A DNA stretch of 64,000 bases from Metamycoplasma gateae (GTDB taxonomy: Bacteria; Bacillota_I; Bacilli_A; Mycoplasmatales; Metamycoplasmataceae): assembly GCF_036352135.1 (NCBI RefSeq), contig NZ_CP143578.1, positions 248,001 through 312,000 of the forward strand, in the 5' to 3' direction. The position numbers and the translations under genes are program-made. The notes under the pieces were generated by a model. It saw only the letters and a program-made list of their open reading frames with translations. It was not told where the DNA came from and did not search any database. Shown here piece by piece: positions 11,363-22,400 of the stretch. Each line of letters begins with the position of its first letter. The first letter of the stretch is position 1.

Positions 11363-13228
11363 TTATTTTTCCCTTTCAAAATTAATCAATGTAAAATCAT
11401 TTTTTGTTTCCTCTTCGTCAAATCCTTTGAAGTAATTTCAATACAACGAAGCAGTAGCTACTAATTTTTCTTCATTATTGATAAATTTATAATCAGTATC
11501 ATTTGCAAATTCAATAAATTTAAGTTCAAAATATAATCTTCCTAACTTATTTTTTTCAGGTATTAAATTAATATCAATTCTTTTTATTCCACTGAGTGTT
11601 TTTCCTTTTTTATTTTCCAATGCATATGCTAATAAATAATTATTTACATATGAATTAAAAACTTTTATTTGATATGAATCATTATTCAACAATGAAGCTT
11701 CAAAATTTCTTCTACTATCGTTGTTTCAATAATTAAATAATTCAGTCATTTTATTAGAAGCATTTGTTAATCCTTGCATAAAAGCAGTTTGGGGATCATT
11801 AGAAATAAAATCTTCCAATTTAATGCCCGATGGAATACCTGTGTTTGTTGGCTTAAATGAATAAATATCATCAGGATTTATTTCTTGCGGAATTTTATTA
11901 TTAGTAATCATACCTTTTAATCTATGACCATGATCGTCAAAATTCGAACTAATTCAAACATATTTTTGGAAACTACCATCTTTCTTAATGACTTTAACAA
12001 TTGCTTTAAATAATTGATTTGTATCAAAATAATCACTAAATTCAAAATCGATTACCTTATATTCTAAGTCTTCATCTTTTTTATATTCAGGAATTTTGAT
12101 TGTAAATATTTCATCTTTAAAGGAATTAAAGAAGTACATTAGCCCTTTTGCGTTTCAATAATCTGGAGAAGTTGATGATTTTATAAAATGGTTAATATTA
12201 TCTATTACGGTTAAATATTTTTTACCATCAATATATAAAAGCGGGTTTTCAACATAATCTGAAAATAAAGGAAGTTCTTCGTTTAAACCTTTTAATCCAA
12301 CTCCAAACTTTCCATTTGTTGCATAGCTCCTAAATCCATTTAAATAATATTTATTATTTTTTTTATCCTCTTGCAATAATTCATTATTATTTCAATCTTT
12401 GATACTCTTAATTTTAAAAGAAATATAATCTTCATTTGAAGTAAAAGATTTAATAATTTCTGCCTCAGCTCAATTGATATCTATTCTAGCAACATCAACA
12501 TTAAATTTATTTAAGTATAACTTTAATAGTTGATTAAATGTATCTCTTTGTTTTTTGTGTTCATTACTTAAAAAAGTATGTGCTTGAATATATTGCGGCT
12601 GTATCCAATCAGAAAAAAAAGTTTTTTCATTTTTATGATTAACCAAATATCTTTTATTCATTGTTGAGAAATTTAGCTTAATATCTTGATTTAATCTAAA
12701 TATAATTGTCTGTAAATCTTCGAAATAAGGATCTCTAATTCTATTAAAATCCTTTCCATAAATTGTGGATAGATTTGAAAACCATTCATCATTAAAATCA
12801 CCGGCAGAATCAACATCGTCGAATGTATATTCGTTTAAAAAATCATTGATATTGCTTTTTGAATTTGAATCAAAAATTCTTATATTATCATTATCGGTAA
12901 TATGTTGTTTTCAATTACTTCTTATTGGAAAATCAGGTACATATTGAACTCATATATTATTTTTTAATAAAAACATTTTTTGATCTTCAATTTTTACGCC
13001 ATCAAAAAAATGTTTACCATTTTTATCAAAGTGGTAAAATATTTTTTTATCTTTTTCTAAAGATGCAATTTGGTTAAGACTTAACCTATTTAAAAATAGC
13101 CTTGATATTTTATTAATATCTAAATATACTTCTTTTTTATTAGGATTTGAACAACTTGCAACTGCGATAGGAACTGTTGAAAATGGTAAAACTGAAATTG
13201 CACCAAAAAATAAGTTTTTAATTTTCAT
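11363..13228 (-). CDS. Large putative lipoprotein
   Basis: 621 residues. The signal peptide runs from a basic start (MKIKN) to lipobox A-V-A-S-C26. The ATG at 13228 is preferred to an upstream in-frame GTG (13246) because it gives a normal signal peptide and a TATAAT-like box lies just upstream of the GTG. The mature protein has no recognised domain; it is Asn/Lys/Asp-rich with aromatic patches. Four in-frame TGA codons are tryptophan. It is the first gene of a two-lipoprotein operon, divergent from the ZIP transporter. Function unknown. Confidence 0.72.
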
Positions 13229-13340
13229 AATTATTAATTTTATCACTTTTTTTTATATTATAGTTATAAAATTATTGTATAATAATTTAGTTTTAATTAA
13301 CATTTTAATTATTATTAAAAAGTTTAAAAAAGGAGGAAAA

Positions 13341-14294
13341 ATGATAATAACTGGGCAAAATACAAGTTTTTCTAGTAATTTTGAACTTATATTATTTTTA
13401 AATTTACTTGTTTATATCCCAATATTAATGTCTCTTCCTTTAATAATGATGGGAATACTTGCTCTAATTAAAAATAAAGATAAAACAAAAATAAAAAACA
13501 CTTCTTTAATCTACATGTATGCATTTTCAACCGGAATGTTTTTGATGATTGGAGCATTTGGATTTTTAAGAGAAGGTTATGAGATCGCTAAAAACTTTAC
13601 ACATGGTGGAAGTGCAAAATTTGGATCCGAAATAAATAGAACCCTTGTAATTGTTTCAATAATAGGTCTAAGTTCTTTAATAGGTTTTACACTTGTTATT
13701 GGCGGAAGATATCTATTTATTAAAAAATTAAAAATAGATCCTCATTCAAAACACGAAGATCACAATCATTCAGATCACTTAATTTCTTTTAAAGACGTTG
13801 ATAATCCAAAAGCCGCATGACTTGCAATACTTTTATTATTAAGTCACAGAATTATTGATGGTTTCTTTATTGGGTATTCTATTTTTAAAATAATAAGTGC
13901 ACAAAATACATTTTCAAGTTCATTGATGTTGTTAATAACTTTTACAATCCATATTTTGATTGAGATGGCAATAGTTTATTTTAGACAAATTCAATATGGT
14001 GAGAAAAAATCAAAAGCTATTTTATATAACTTTTTAACTTTCCTATTAATTATTCCTTTTGTATTTTTAGGAGCATTTACAGGAAGATTTTTAAATAATA
14101 ATTTACAATGAATTCAGTCAGCATTGTTAATAATGGGTGGTTCAATCATAATATTCACAGCTGTGTTTGAATTAATACCTGAATTTATTCACATTAGAAA
14201 TAAAGATACAAAAACTTTGTACCGTACATTAATTATTTTTGGCTTATCAATTGTTTTAACAATTATGTTATTAAGTTTTCACACACATTTATAA
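13341..14294 (+). CDS. ZIP-family metal (Zn/Fe) transporter
   Basis: 317 residues with about eight hydrophobic spans. Between spans 3 and 4 lies the histidine-rich cytoplasmic loop typical of ZIP proteins ('HSKHEDHNHSDH', residues about 135-147). The following spans carry 'LSHRIIDGFFIG' and 'IHILIEMAIVYF', corresponding to the HxxxEG-type and HxxxE metal-binding helices, and 'FELIPEF' near the end. It would import zinc or another divalent cation. Start is the ATG after 'aggaggaaaa'. The OppA-like lipoprotein follows 26 bases later. Confidence 0.82.
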
Positions 14295-14320
14295 AAAAAT
14301 GAAAAAAGGAGATTAAAAAA

Positions 14321-16681
14321 ATGAAAAAAATATTTTCTTTATTAAGTACAACATTTTTATTAACTCCAACTTTTTTAATAGCATGTCAAAAAAATGATTT
14401 TAATCAAGATAAATATCATTTTATTGAAAAAAATAACTTTGCAAATGACTATAAAGACTTTAGCTATCTTGCAAACAACTACGTATCTAAAAATATACAT
14501 GAAATTAATTTAGCAACTTCTGCTAAATTATTTCGTATAAAATCAAGCAATCAACCATTAATTGATTTTAGAGATAACATTGTAATCATCCCTTCAGAAC
14601 TTTCTTATAAGTTTGAATGAGCAAACCAAATAAATATATCAACCGAAAACAATGATTTTATTTTTTCTAACGACGAAATTGATGATGTTCAATATGAATA
14701 TGAAAATGATAATAAAGAAAATGGTATTTTTAAACCAAAAAAAGAAAAAGGAAACGGTTTTGATAGCCCCTTTTTATTTATTCCTTCATCAAATCAAAAT
14801 TCTATTAACCACAATGATTTTAAAAAAGCATTACAAAATGCAAAATCAATAGAAATTAAATCAAAAAATCTTGATAATGTGTGAATTGATTACAATAAGA
14901 AAAAAGCTAATCAAGATAATAAAATTAATATAAATTCTTTTAGACTTGGTTTATTTGCTAATTTATTAAAAAATAAATCTTTTAGACACGGTTATGTCGA
15001 AGAAAAATCGATTAACATCGATCAATATAAAGATATGAATAATAACATTGATGGATTTGATTTATATCAATATTTATATGACAAAAAAATTGACATTAAA
15101 AAATTATTTGATTTTAGCGAAGATTCAATAACTTTGAAAACTCTTGATGATTCATTTGTTGATTGAACTGATATTTTTGAAAATCTTTTTATAATTCAAA
15201 ATTATTTTGATGCTATACCCTTTGAAATTATTTATAAAAATTACGGAAATCCAATGGATAATATTAATTGATTTTTTGAATATGGAAAAAGTTTTAAAGA
15301 TAGGTTGTTTGCATCAAATTATTACATTTCAAAAATGGATAATAATGAAACAATTCTAAATATTAATAAAAACTATATTAATAATGAAAAAAACATTCCA
15401 AACAAAATAACAATTCAATATAATTCCTTACCATTATCACCAAATACTTTTTCATTACAATCATTAAATGCTTTTAAACAAAATATAATTTCAAAAATAG
15501 ATTATGAAACTTTAAATATTGACGAAAAACAATTTATATTGAATAATTTTAAGAAATACAATTTTTCATACTTAAAAAATTACAATAGATTTTCTATGAA
15601 TAATCCTATTATAATTAACTATTTACCAAACTTAGAAACTAAGTTAATGAACAAAACTTTTATTAAAATGTTTTACGGTTTGAATAAAAGTAATAATTTA
15701 GAAATTTCTTCAAAAAATATTTGATTCCAAAGTCTTTTTAATAATTTGATAAATCAATATGCTCTTGTTGAAAATAATAAAGATATTTGATTATCACAAG
15801 CCCCAGAAAATTTAAAACTTGAAGGAAAAAATAAGGTATTAAATATTGAAGAAATTAAAGATGCTTTTATTAATATTTCAAAACCTATAATATTTGATCA
15901 CAAAGGAATTAAAATAAAAAACACATTCCAATATCAAAATAAAAATAATTTAACTAATCCAAATTTAATTTTTATTGAAGAAAAAATAAAATCAAATTGA
16001 TTTGATGAAATTTCAAAAAGTCTAAAAAATATCTTAAATGATTTTTTTACAAGTAACACTAATGATAAAGAAGCATTTGTTAATATTCCTATTTTAATAA
16101 AAACAAAAAATCAATTTGTTGAAGATAGACTTCGTTTAATAAAAAAAATCTTTAATTCAATTGATAGAAGGTTAAAAATAGAAATAACACCAATAGATAA
16201 TTTTGAAAAATATAATATCTTCTTTAAGTCTAATAATTCAATCTACAAGGAATCGAAATTCAATATTTTCGAAGGTAATTCAGTTGAATATTTATATTCA
16301 CAAATCTTAAATAAAGAAAATAACTTATCTATTTTGTTAAATACACTATTCGAAGGCAAAGAAGAATTCAAAGAAATTTACAAAGAATTAATCGTTCTTA
16401 AAGAATTTTTAAATTTAAATAAAATTGATATAACACAAGATTTAAGTGAGGAAAGTAAATCATTATTTAGAAATTATTTAAGTAATTTAAAAATAGAAAA
16501 TCAGTTAAATCTAATTAATGAAATTTCTAACTTAATTAGTTATACTATTTCATTTGATAATCAAATTAATATTGATAGTTATTCTAAAATAGTTTTCCAA
16601 AAGCATTTTGAAAAACCAATAGGATGAAATAATTTAAACTACTTCCAAGATATAAAGATAAAAGGAGAAATTAATGAATAA
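14321..16681 (+). CDS. OppA-like solute-binding lipoprotein (SBP family 5-like)
   Basis: 786 residues, the size of mycoplasma OppA lipoproteins. The signal peptide ends in F-L-I-A-C22. Near residues 329-360 is the family signature: 'FASNYYISKMDNN...ILNINKNYINNEKNIPNKI', matching the 'G-Y-x...NxxYW' segment of peptide-binding proteins. The rest is a divergent two-lobe arrangement. It lies 6.4 kb from the orphan oppBC pair and could supply its binding protein, or pair with another transporter. It sits between ZIP and two small lipoprotein genes, and overlaps the next ATG by 8 bases. Substrate unknown. Confidence 0.62.
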
Positions 16682-17138
16682 AAATAGAAAAATATTATTA
16701 TCATCACTTTCAACAATCAGTTTAGTTTCATTACCATTAATTTCACTTTCATGCGTCGATAATAACGAAAGAAAGGAAAAAGTCCAACTTTTAACTTCTT
16801 CACAAATACAAGAAATAGTTAATAAATTTGACTTTAGATTAACAGATGATGGCCAAGAATTGGTTAAAAATAATGCTCTAAATGATTTATGAGATAAATT
16901 AACAAGATCAAGAGACAATACTAAAAATAACTCACAGTTGATTATTAACTGAAATGATGAATTTAAAAAGAATTTTGCTTTTAAATTCCATAAATTAAAT
17001 GGATTTGGTTCATCTCATAAGTATAATTTTGAATTAATTTTTGATAATCAAACTCCTGCAATTAAGTATGAAATAATATGTGTGGATAGAAACGATGAAA
17101 AAGAACATGAGGGAATTGTTAAATTAGAAATCGACTAA
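16674..17138 (+). CDS. Small putative lipoprotein
   Basis: 154 residues, lipobox L-I-S-L-S-C27. The mature part begins 'LTSSQIQEIVNKFDFRLTDDGQEL', which aligns with 'LSSSQLQEVKESFLFNLTPAGQLL' of the next gene, so the two are diverged tandem duplicates. The start overlaps the stop of the OppA-like gene, indicating translational coupling. No recognised domain. Confidence 0.75.
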
Positions 17139-17146
17139 TTTTACAG

Positions 17147-17152
17147 TATAAT
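17147..17152 (+). promoter_or_regulatory. -10 box directly before ATG (probably leaderless mRNA)
   Basis: A TATAAT ends only 8 bases before the ATG at 17161. Transcription would begin at or within a base or two of the start codon, and no ribosome-binding site fits between them. Confidence 0.5.
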
Positions 17153-17160
17153 TTAAATAT

Positions 17161-17727
17161 ATGAAAAAAAGAAAATTAATGATATCCTTAGGATCAATAA
17201 TAGGTGTTGCAACTCCTCTATTTGTAGCTTCTTGTGGTAATAACGATAAAAAACAATTAATTGATGAAAAAGAAGAAACTTCATCATCTACTACCGGCAA
17301 ATCTGAAACTACAACAAATAGCGGTTTCCTATCTTCTTCGCAATTACAAGAAGTAAAAGAATCATTCTTATTTAATTTAACTCCTGCAGGCCAGCTTTTG
17401 AGTTATGAAGAAAGAATGGAAATTATTAAAAAAATAAGAAAAGATAGTTATCCTCAAGATTCAGGAGTATCTAGCCAATCAATAACACCAGAATATACTT
17501 TTAACAGAGTTCAACAAAATGAACAATTTAAAAAATATTTTAATTTTGTTAGTGTTGAAGGCAAAAAATTTGGATACTTAAATGGTCATAAATTAGAAAT
17601 GGAGTTCGTTGTTGAAGACAATATAAAACATAAAACAGCAATTAGATATGTATTAAGATGTCCTGATAAAATATATAAAGGTAGAATGGCTGTAGAAGCT
17701 GAAGAATATATATATTTAGACGAATAA
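17161..17727 (+). CDS. Small putative lipoprotein, paralogue of the preceding gene
   Basis: 188 residues, lipobox F-V-A-S-C25. A Ser/Thr-rich linker (about residues 40-58) leads to the 'SSSQLQEVKESF' segment shared with the upstream lipoprotein and a C-terminal beta-rich part. It has its own promoter 8 bases ahead of the ATG, so its mRNA is probably leaderless. A strong terminator at 17747-17780 follows. Function unknown. Confidence 0.78.
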   Translation: MKKRKLMISLGSIIGVATPLFVASCGNNDKKQLIDEKEETSSSTTGKSETTTNSGFLSSSQLQEVKESFLFNLTPAGQLLSYEERMEIIKKIRKDSYPQDSGVSSQSITPEYTFNRVQQNEQFKKYFNFVSVEGKKFGYLNGHKLEMEFVVEDNIKHKTAIRYVLRCPDKIYKGRMAVEAEEYIYLDE

Positions 17728-17746
17728 AATGAATAATAACATATAG

Positions 17747-17780
17747 AAAAAAGTTAACATTGCACAATGTTAACTTTTTT
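17747..17780. terminator. Strong bidirectional terminator
   Basis: A 14-bp perfect stem (aaaaaagttaacat and its complement) with a 6-base loop and T-runs on both strands. It separates the lipoprotein gene from the convergent oxidoreductase gene. Confidence 0.85.
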
Positions 17781-17807
17781 AATACTTTAATTTTGTTTAA
17801 TCGGCGC

Positions 17808-18371
17808 TTATTTAATTTTTGAGATTATTTTTTTAATTATTTGTTCTCTTTCTTCTTTGTTATGTTTATATAATTTATCAATTCTTTTAGCTTGTTTTAA
17901 TTTCATACCTGTAAATCACGATATTGCTGTTTTAATCATTCTAAAATCAGTGTTTTTATATATTGTGGTTATAAATCAAGAGGGTGCATCACACGTTGAA
18001 AAAACTCTTACTATTTTGTTTTTTAAAAGTTTATCTCATCCAGACCCATCTTTACGATAAGAAAAAGCAAATCCTGACTGAAAAACATTGTCTATATAAC
18101 CTTTTAATAAAGCAGGGATTGACCCTCATCAAAGCGGATAAAAGAAAACAATTTCATCTGCTCATTTGATTTTTTCTTGCTCTTCTTTTATAATGTTTAA
18201 TTGTTTTTCATCTTGATTATTTTTGATTAAAATAGGATTTAGTTCTAAATCGATTAGATTAATTTTTTTAACATTTTTTCCTAGTGTTTTTAATTTTGCT
18301 TCATAAGCTTCGGCTAAAGAATTATTAAAAGATTCCTTGGTTGGATGTGCCATTATTAAATATACATTCAT
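17808..18371 (-). CDS. NAD(P)H-dependent oxidoreductase, flavodoxin fold (MdaB/KefF-like)
   Basis: 187 residues. N-terminal 'YLIMAHPTKESFNNSLA' is the FMN-phosphate loop of quinone-reductase-like flavodoxin-fold enzymes. Residues about 75-95 ('IVFFYPLWWGSIPALLKGYIDNVF') form the conserved flavin-contact and dimer region, and 'SGFAFSY' follows. It likely reduces quinones or similar acceptors with NAD(P)H in the cytoplasm. One tryptophan in the 'KWADEI' segment is TGA. The XRE-ImmA gene lies upstream on the same strand (27-base gap). Confidence 0.82.
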
Positions 18372-18398
18372 CTTAATCCTTAAAATTATTTTTTTTAT

Positions 18399-19460
18399 TT
18401 AAAAAGAAACTTTTTCATATTTTGAAAATACTTTTTTGATAACATCACAAATTTCACCTTTTCTTTCTTGATGCTTAATTTGTTCACATTTTTTAAAAGC
18501 CAATAAACCATCATCAATTGCGGAATAATTAAAATTCATTTCATTTTTTATATTTAAGTACGTTTGAGAATAAATTTGATCAATCTGTTCTTCATTTTTG
18601 TTTTCAAAAAAACAGTGAGTTATTTCATGAAGAATGTAATTAAAAATAAATGCTTCACAATTGTAAATATCTGAAACAAAAATCATTCTTCTTGCACCTT
18701 TATGAAATGTAATTGCAGCTATATCACTTTTATCAATAAAAGGCATCGTTATTAATATTATTCCTTTTGTTAAAAGATAATTTTGTAATTCAAATATTTT
18801 TTGTTTAAAGGTTTTAGATTCATTGCAAATAATTTTGATTACTTTTTTATAAATAATTTCAAACGTGTTTTTTCTAAAAACTCCAATTTGTTTGTCTTTA
18901 ATTGCATCAAAAACTGATAGTTCACAAAATCTTATTCAAACCTTACTATTTGGATTTGCATAAATACTTTCATCTGCTAAAGCATTTTCTTTTAAATATT
19001 GGTAATAATTTTTTAGATCAGCAACACCATAAAATCTATTCATTATCATTAATTTTTTACTGATAGACATATCTTTTGTTAGCTTTATATTACCAACAAG
19101 CGGTAAGCTTGGATTTTCAATTATAAAATCCTCGCCATAGTTTTTTAGAAGCAACTCAATATTTTCTGCTTCTACTTTTTCTTTATTTGCATAGATTGAA
19201 TATACCTCAGCAAGCGTTCCTAATTCAAGATTAAATACATTTTCTAATCCTTCAATTATTGAAATACTTAAATTCACGTTTGTTTTACTGTTAATTATGA
19301 TGTAAACATACTGAGTGCTTAATCCTAATCTTTGAGCTAATTCTTTTTGAGACATTGAAAATTTATTTAAGTAAAATAAGATTTCTTCACCAAAATTAGT
19401 TCCGTGTAAATGAATATGCTTCAAATCGCAAATGTGATCTAATTTCATTTGTTTCTCCAT
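18399..19460 (-). CDS. XRE-family regulator fused to ImmA/IrrE metallopeptidase
   Basis: 353 residues. The N-terminal helix-turn-helix is clear ('FSMSQKELAQRLGLSTQYVYIIINSK', about residues 33-58). The C-terminal domain has the zinc-protease motif H278-E-I-T-H282 in 'ILHEITHCFF', with further acidic residues downstream. ImmA/IrrE proteases cleave repressors in response to stress or mobile-element signals; the target here is unknown. Cytidine deaminase lies immediately upstream (3-base gap) on the same strand. The paralogue at 3468-4538 has lost the zinc motif. Confidence 0.8.
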
Positions 19461-19463
19461 TGT

Positions 19464-19868
19464 TTAGATTTCTTTAGCAATAATATCTTCTTCTTTTACT
19501 CCAGAAGGTAATAATTCTTCCATAGTAAAAGTTAATTCTTGTTTTAAATCAGTTGAATGTAAAATGATTTTTGCATTTGATAATAAAAATTGTGACATAA
19601 CTTGTCTGCAAGCTCCACAAGGATACAATACTTTGTTTAAATTACTAATTATGTGTAATTCCTTAAATGTACCAACCTCTGCACCATGAACGACTGAGCC
19701 AAATAATGCTGAACGTTCCGCACATAATCCACTAGGATATGCAGCATTTTCACAGTTCACACCATAATATTCATTTCCATTTTTATCGATTGCTACTGCA
19801 GCGACTCTAACTTTTGAAAATGGGCTATATGAGTAATTTAGTTTTTCTTTTAATAGTTCTTTTGTCAT
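19464..19868 (-). CDS. cdd: Cytidine deaminase
   Basis: 134 residues, normal for the homotetrameric enzyme that converts (deoxy)cytidine to (deoxy)uridine in pyrimidine salvage. The zinc site is complete: C-A-E-R in 'GLCAERSALFG' (catalytic glutamate) and 'PCGACRQ'. The N-terminal 'YSPFSKVRVAAVAI' substrate loop is present. Followed after 3 bases by the XRE-ImmA gene. Confidence 0.95.
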   Translation of the reverse strand: MTKELLKEKLNYSYSPFSKVRVAAVAIDKNGNEYYGVNCENAAYPSGLCAERSALFGSVVHGAEVGTFKELHIISNLNKVLYPCGACRQVMSQFLLSNAKIILHSTDLKQELTFTMEELLPSGVKEEDIIAKEI

Positions 19869-19960
19869 AATACTATTATTTTACCACTTTAAAAATTCAA
19901 TTTCAAAAGAGTTTAAACTATGTTTAAAAAAACTAGTAAAAAAATAAAAAAATATAAACT

Positions 19961-20000
19961 GTTAAGTATTTTTGCTTAACACTTTTTTTTATGGTAAAAT
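19961..20000 (+). promoter_or_regulatory. Hairpin and putative promoter upstream of rpsP
   Basis: gttaag/cttaac stem (19961-19980) followed by T8, then TAAAAT at 19995-20000. TTGCTT at 19973-19978 can serve as -35 with 16-bp spacing. It could be a terminator for upstream readthrough overlapping the ribosomal-operon promoter. Confidence 0.4.
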
Positions 20001-20055
20001 ATTTTCATAAATTTAAAAAAATATAGATTTAATGCAAAAAAAAGAAAGGACAGCC

Positions 20056-20316
20056 ATGGTTAAATTAAGATTAAAAAGAACCGGTAAAAAATTTCACGCT
20101 ACTTATAAAGTTGTTGCATCTGATGCAAGAGCTCCGCGTGATGGTAAATTTATCGATGAATTAGGGCACTATGACCCACATACAAAACAATTATTTTTAA
20201 ACGAAGAATTAACAACAACATATTTAAACAACGGTGCTAAACCAACAGAAACAGTTAGAACTCTATTAAAAAGAAATGATTTCTACAAAAAATACATTGA
20301 AAATAAAAACAAATAA
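20056..20316 (+). CDS. rpsP: 30S ribosomal protein S16
   Basis: 86 residues beginning [12 protein letters not shown], typical S16. The ATG at 20056 is chosen over an in-frame upstream ATG (20032) because it gives the standard N-terminus and follows the 'aaagaaagga' ribosome-binding site. First gene of the rpsP-trmD-rplS operon. Confidence 0.95.
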   Translation: MVKLRLKRTGKKFHATYKVVASDARAPRDGKFIDELGHYDPHTKQLFLNEELTTTYLNNGAKPTETVRTLLKRNDFYKKYIENKNK

Positions 20317-20323
20317 TTAAATT

Positions 20324-21001
20324 ATGAAAATAAACATACTCACATTATTTCCAAAGTACTTTGAAACATTTAAAGATTATAGTATTATTGCTAAGGCAAT
20401 TAAGCTTGGACACCTAGAATTAAATATTATTGATTTTAGAACTTTTTCTAAAGAAAAAAGAAACAAAGTTGATGATACAGTTTATGGTGGCGGTGATGGT
20501 ATGCTTTTACAAGTAGAACCAATTGATTTAGCTTTAGAAACTGTTCCTAATAGTTATAAAATTCTAGTCAGCCCTCAAGGAAAAACTTTTGACCAAAAGA
20601 AAGCTCATGAGTTATCAAAATATAATGAAATAACTTTAGTTTGTGGTCATTATGAAGGTTTTGATGAACGCGTTTTAAATTTTGTTGATGAAGAATTATC
20701 TATTGGTGATTTTATTCTAACTGGAGGAGAAATTCCAGCTATGGTAATCACTGAAGCAGTTTCAAGATTAGTTCCAGGAGTATTGAGAAAAACCAGTCAT
20801 CAAAATGAAAGTTTTGAAAATGAAGGATTGTTAGATTATCCTCAATATACAAAACCTGCAGAATATAAAGGTTTAAAAGTTCCAGCAGTATTATTATCAG
20901 GAAATCACAAATTAATAAAAGAATGACGTGATGAGCATGCTTATTTAAAAACTTTGAAAAATCGTAAAGATATAATAGAAAGGATTAAAAATGAGAAGTA
21001 A
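20324..21001 (+). CDS. trmD: tRNA (guanine37-N1)-methyltransferase
   Basis: 225 residues. TrmD makes m1G37 in tRNAs reading CNN codons and prevents frameshifting. The knotted SPOUT fold motifs are present: 'TLFPKYF', '[14 protein letters not shown]', '[13 protein letters not shown]', '[16 protein letters not shown]'. A TGA tryptophan lies near the end ('KEWRDEHAY'). It starts 7 bases after rpsP and its stop overlaps the rplS start by 11 bases. Confidence 0.96.
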
Positions 21002-21344
21002 TTTATTAGAACTTGTAGAAAAAGATCAAATTAGAACCGACTTACCACAAATTAGAGAAGGTTATGTTGTTAGAGTTCACGTTAGAATTAAAGAAGGTGA
21101 TAAAGAAAGAATTCAAGTATTTGAAGGTTTAGTTATTGCTTCTTATGGTGAAGGTATTAATAAATCTATTACCGTTAGAAAAGATTCATATGGTGTTGGT
21201 GTTGAACGTGTATTTAAGATTAACTCACCTTTAATTTCAAATATTGAAGTTACAAGAAAAAATAAAGTTAGAAGAGCTAAACTTTACTACATGAGAGGTC
21301 TTAAAGGAAAAAGCACAAGATTGAAAGAAATCAAAAGAAAATAA
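20991..21344 (+). CDS. rplS: 50S ribosomal protein L19
   Basis: 117 residues with the conserved L19 stretches '[23 protein letters not shown]' (shortened here to its order: residues 24-46) and '[15 protein letters not shown]'. Last gene of the operon, overlapping trmD; a terminator follows at 21358-21386. Confidence 0.96.
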   Translation: MRSNLLELVEKDQIRTDLPQIREGYVVRVHVRIKEGDKERIQVFEGLVIASYGEGINKSITVRKDSYGVGVERVFKINSPLISNIEVTRKNKVRRAKLYYMRGLKGKSTRLKEIKRK

Positions 21345-21357
21345 TTTATATTTTTTT

Positions 21358-21386
21358 AAAAAAGCACAGTCAATGTGCTTTTTTTA
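21358..21386. terminator. Terminator after rplS
   Basis: Stem aaaaaagcac/gtgctttttt with a short loop and a T-run; symmetric, so it may also end the convergent methyltransferase transcript. Confidence 0.8.
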
Positions 21387-21412
21387 TTTAATCTTGAAAA
21401 TCGAAAAAATGT

Positions 21413-22357
21413 TTATAGTATTTTTATAATATTATCAACTATCCTTTTGATAACAGAAACAGATACAGAATTACCTGCTTGTTTATATAAATGTGAATTA
21501 GCAATGTTGGGTAATTTATATTCCTTAGGAAATCCTTGAAATAAAAAGCATTCTTTAGGAGTTAATTTTCTAATGCCTTTTTTAGTTATTATTAGAGGAA
21601 CATTATGCCCGCCTGTGCCCATATTAGCTGTTAGAGTTGGACAAACATTCGATTTGTTCTCTCTCACGTATTGTCTTCTCCATTGATAAACTGTTTTATC
21701 ATTATTCATTTTTTCTTCCAAAATATCAAAATATTTAAAATTATCTTTTGTATAGAAATATTTATCTTCAACAATTTCATAATCTATTAAATCAGTAATT
21801 TTATTATTTAAATGTATGGGTTTTGGAGACTCAAATTTTTCTCAGATTTTTTTATCTTTAAAAGCAATAATATAAATTCTTTCACGATTCTGAGGAGTGT
21901 TTCCGTATTCCATGGTGTTTAAAACTTTGTACTTTACATAATATTTTTGACTTTCTAGTGATTGCAAAATGATTTTAAAGGTTTTACCGTCATCATGACT
22001 AACTAAATTTTTAACGTTTTCTAAAAAAATTATTTCAGGTTGTTTTGCTTTAAAAATTCTTTCTAAATCAAAAAATAGATTACCGCGACCTTTTTCGTCA
22101 TTAAAACCTTGTCTATATCCAGCAATCGAAAACGCTTGACAAGGAAAGCCAGCAATCATAATATCAAATGAAGGAATTTCTTCTTCATTTATACATCTTA
22201 TATCTCTATTATCTACTGTTAAATCAAAATTATTCTCATAAGTTATAACGGCATTTTTATTATACTCATTTGCATAAATAACATCACCTAGTTTTTTAAA
22301 CCCTAAATCAATGCCACCAACTCCTGCAAAAAAACTTGCAATCCTATATCTTTTCAT
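21413..22357 (-). CDS. DNA (cytosine-5-)-methyltransferase of a type II R-M system
   Basis: 314 residues. C5-methyltransferase motifs in order: I 'FFAGVGGIDLGF' (9-20), IV 'GFPCQAFS' with catalytic C73, VI 'FLENVKNL', VIII 'QNRERIYIIAF', IX/X 'LTPKECFLFQGFP' and 'YKQAGNSVSV' at the C-terminus. The target-recognition region between VIII and IX is short. The ATG at 22357 is chosen because 'cagaggtat' provides a ribosome-binding site and it gives the usual N-terminus. The restriction endonuclease gene lies 43 bases upstream on the same strand. Confidence 0.9.
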
Positions 22358-22400
22358 TTTTATACCTCTGTAAATAAACAATAATTCAAGTTTAAAACTT

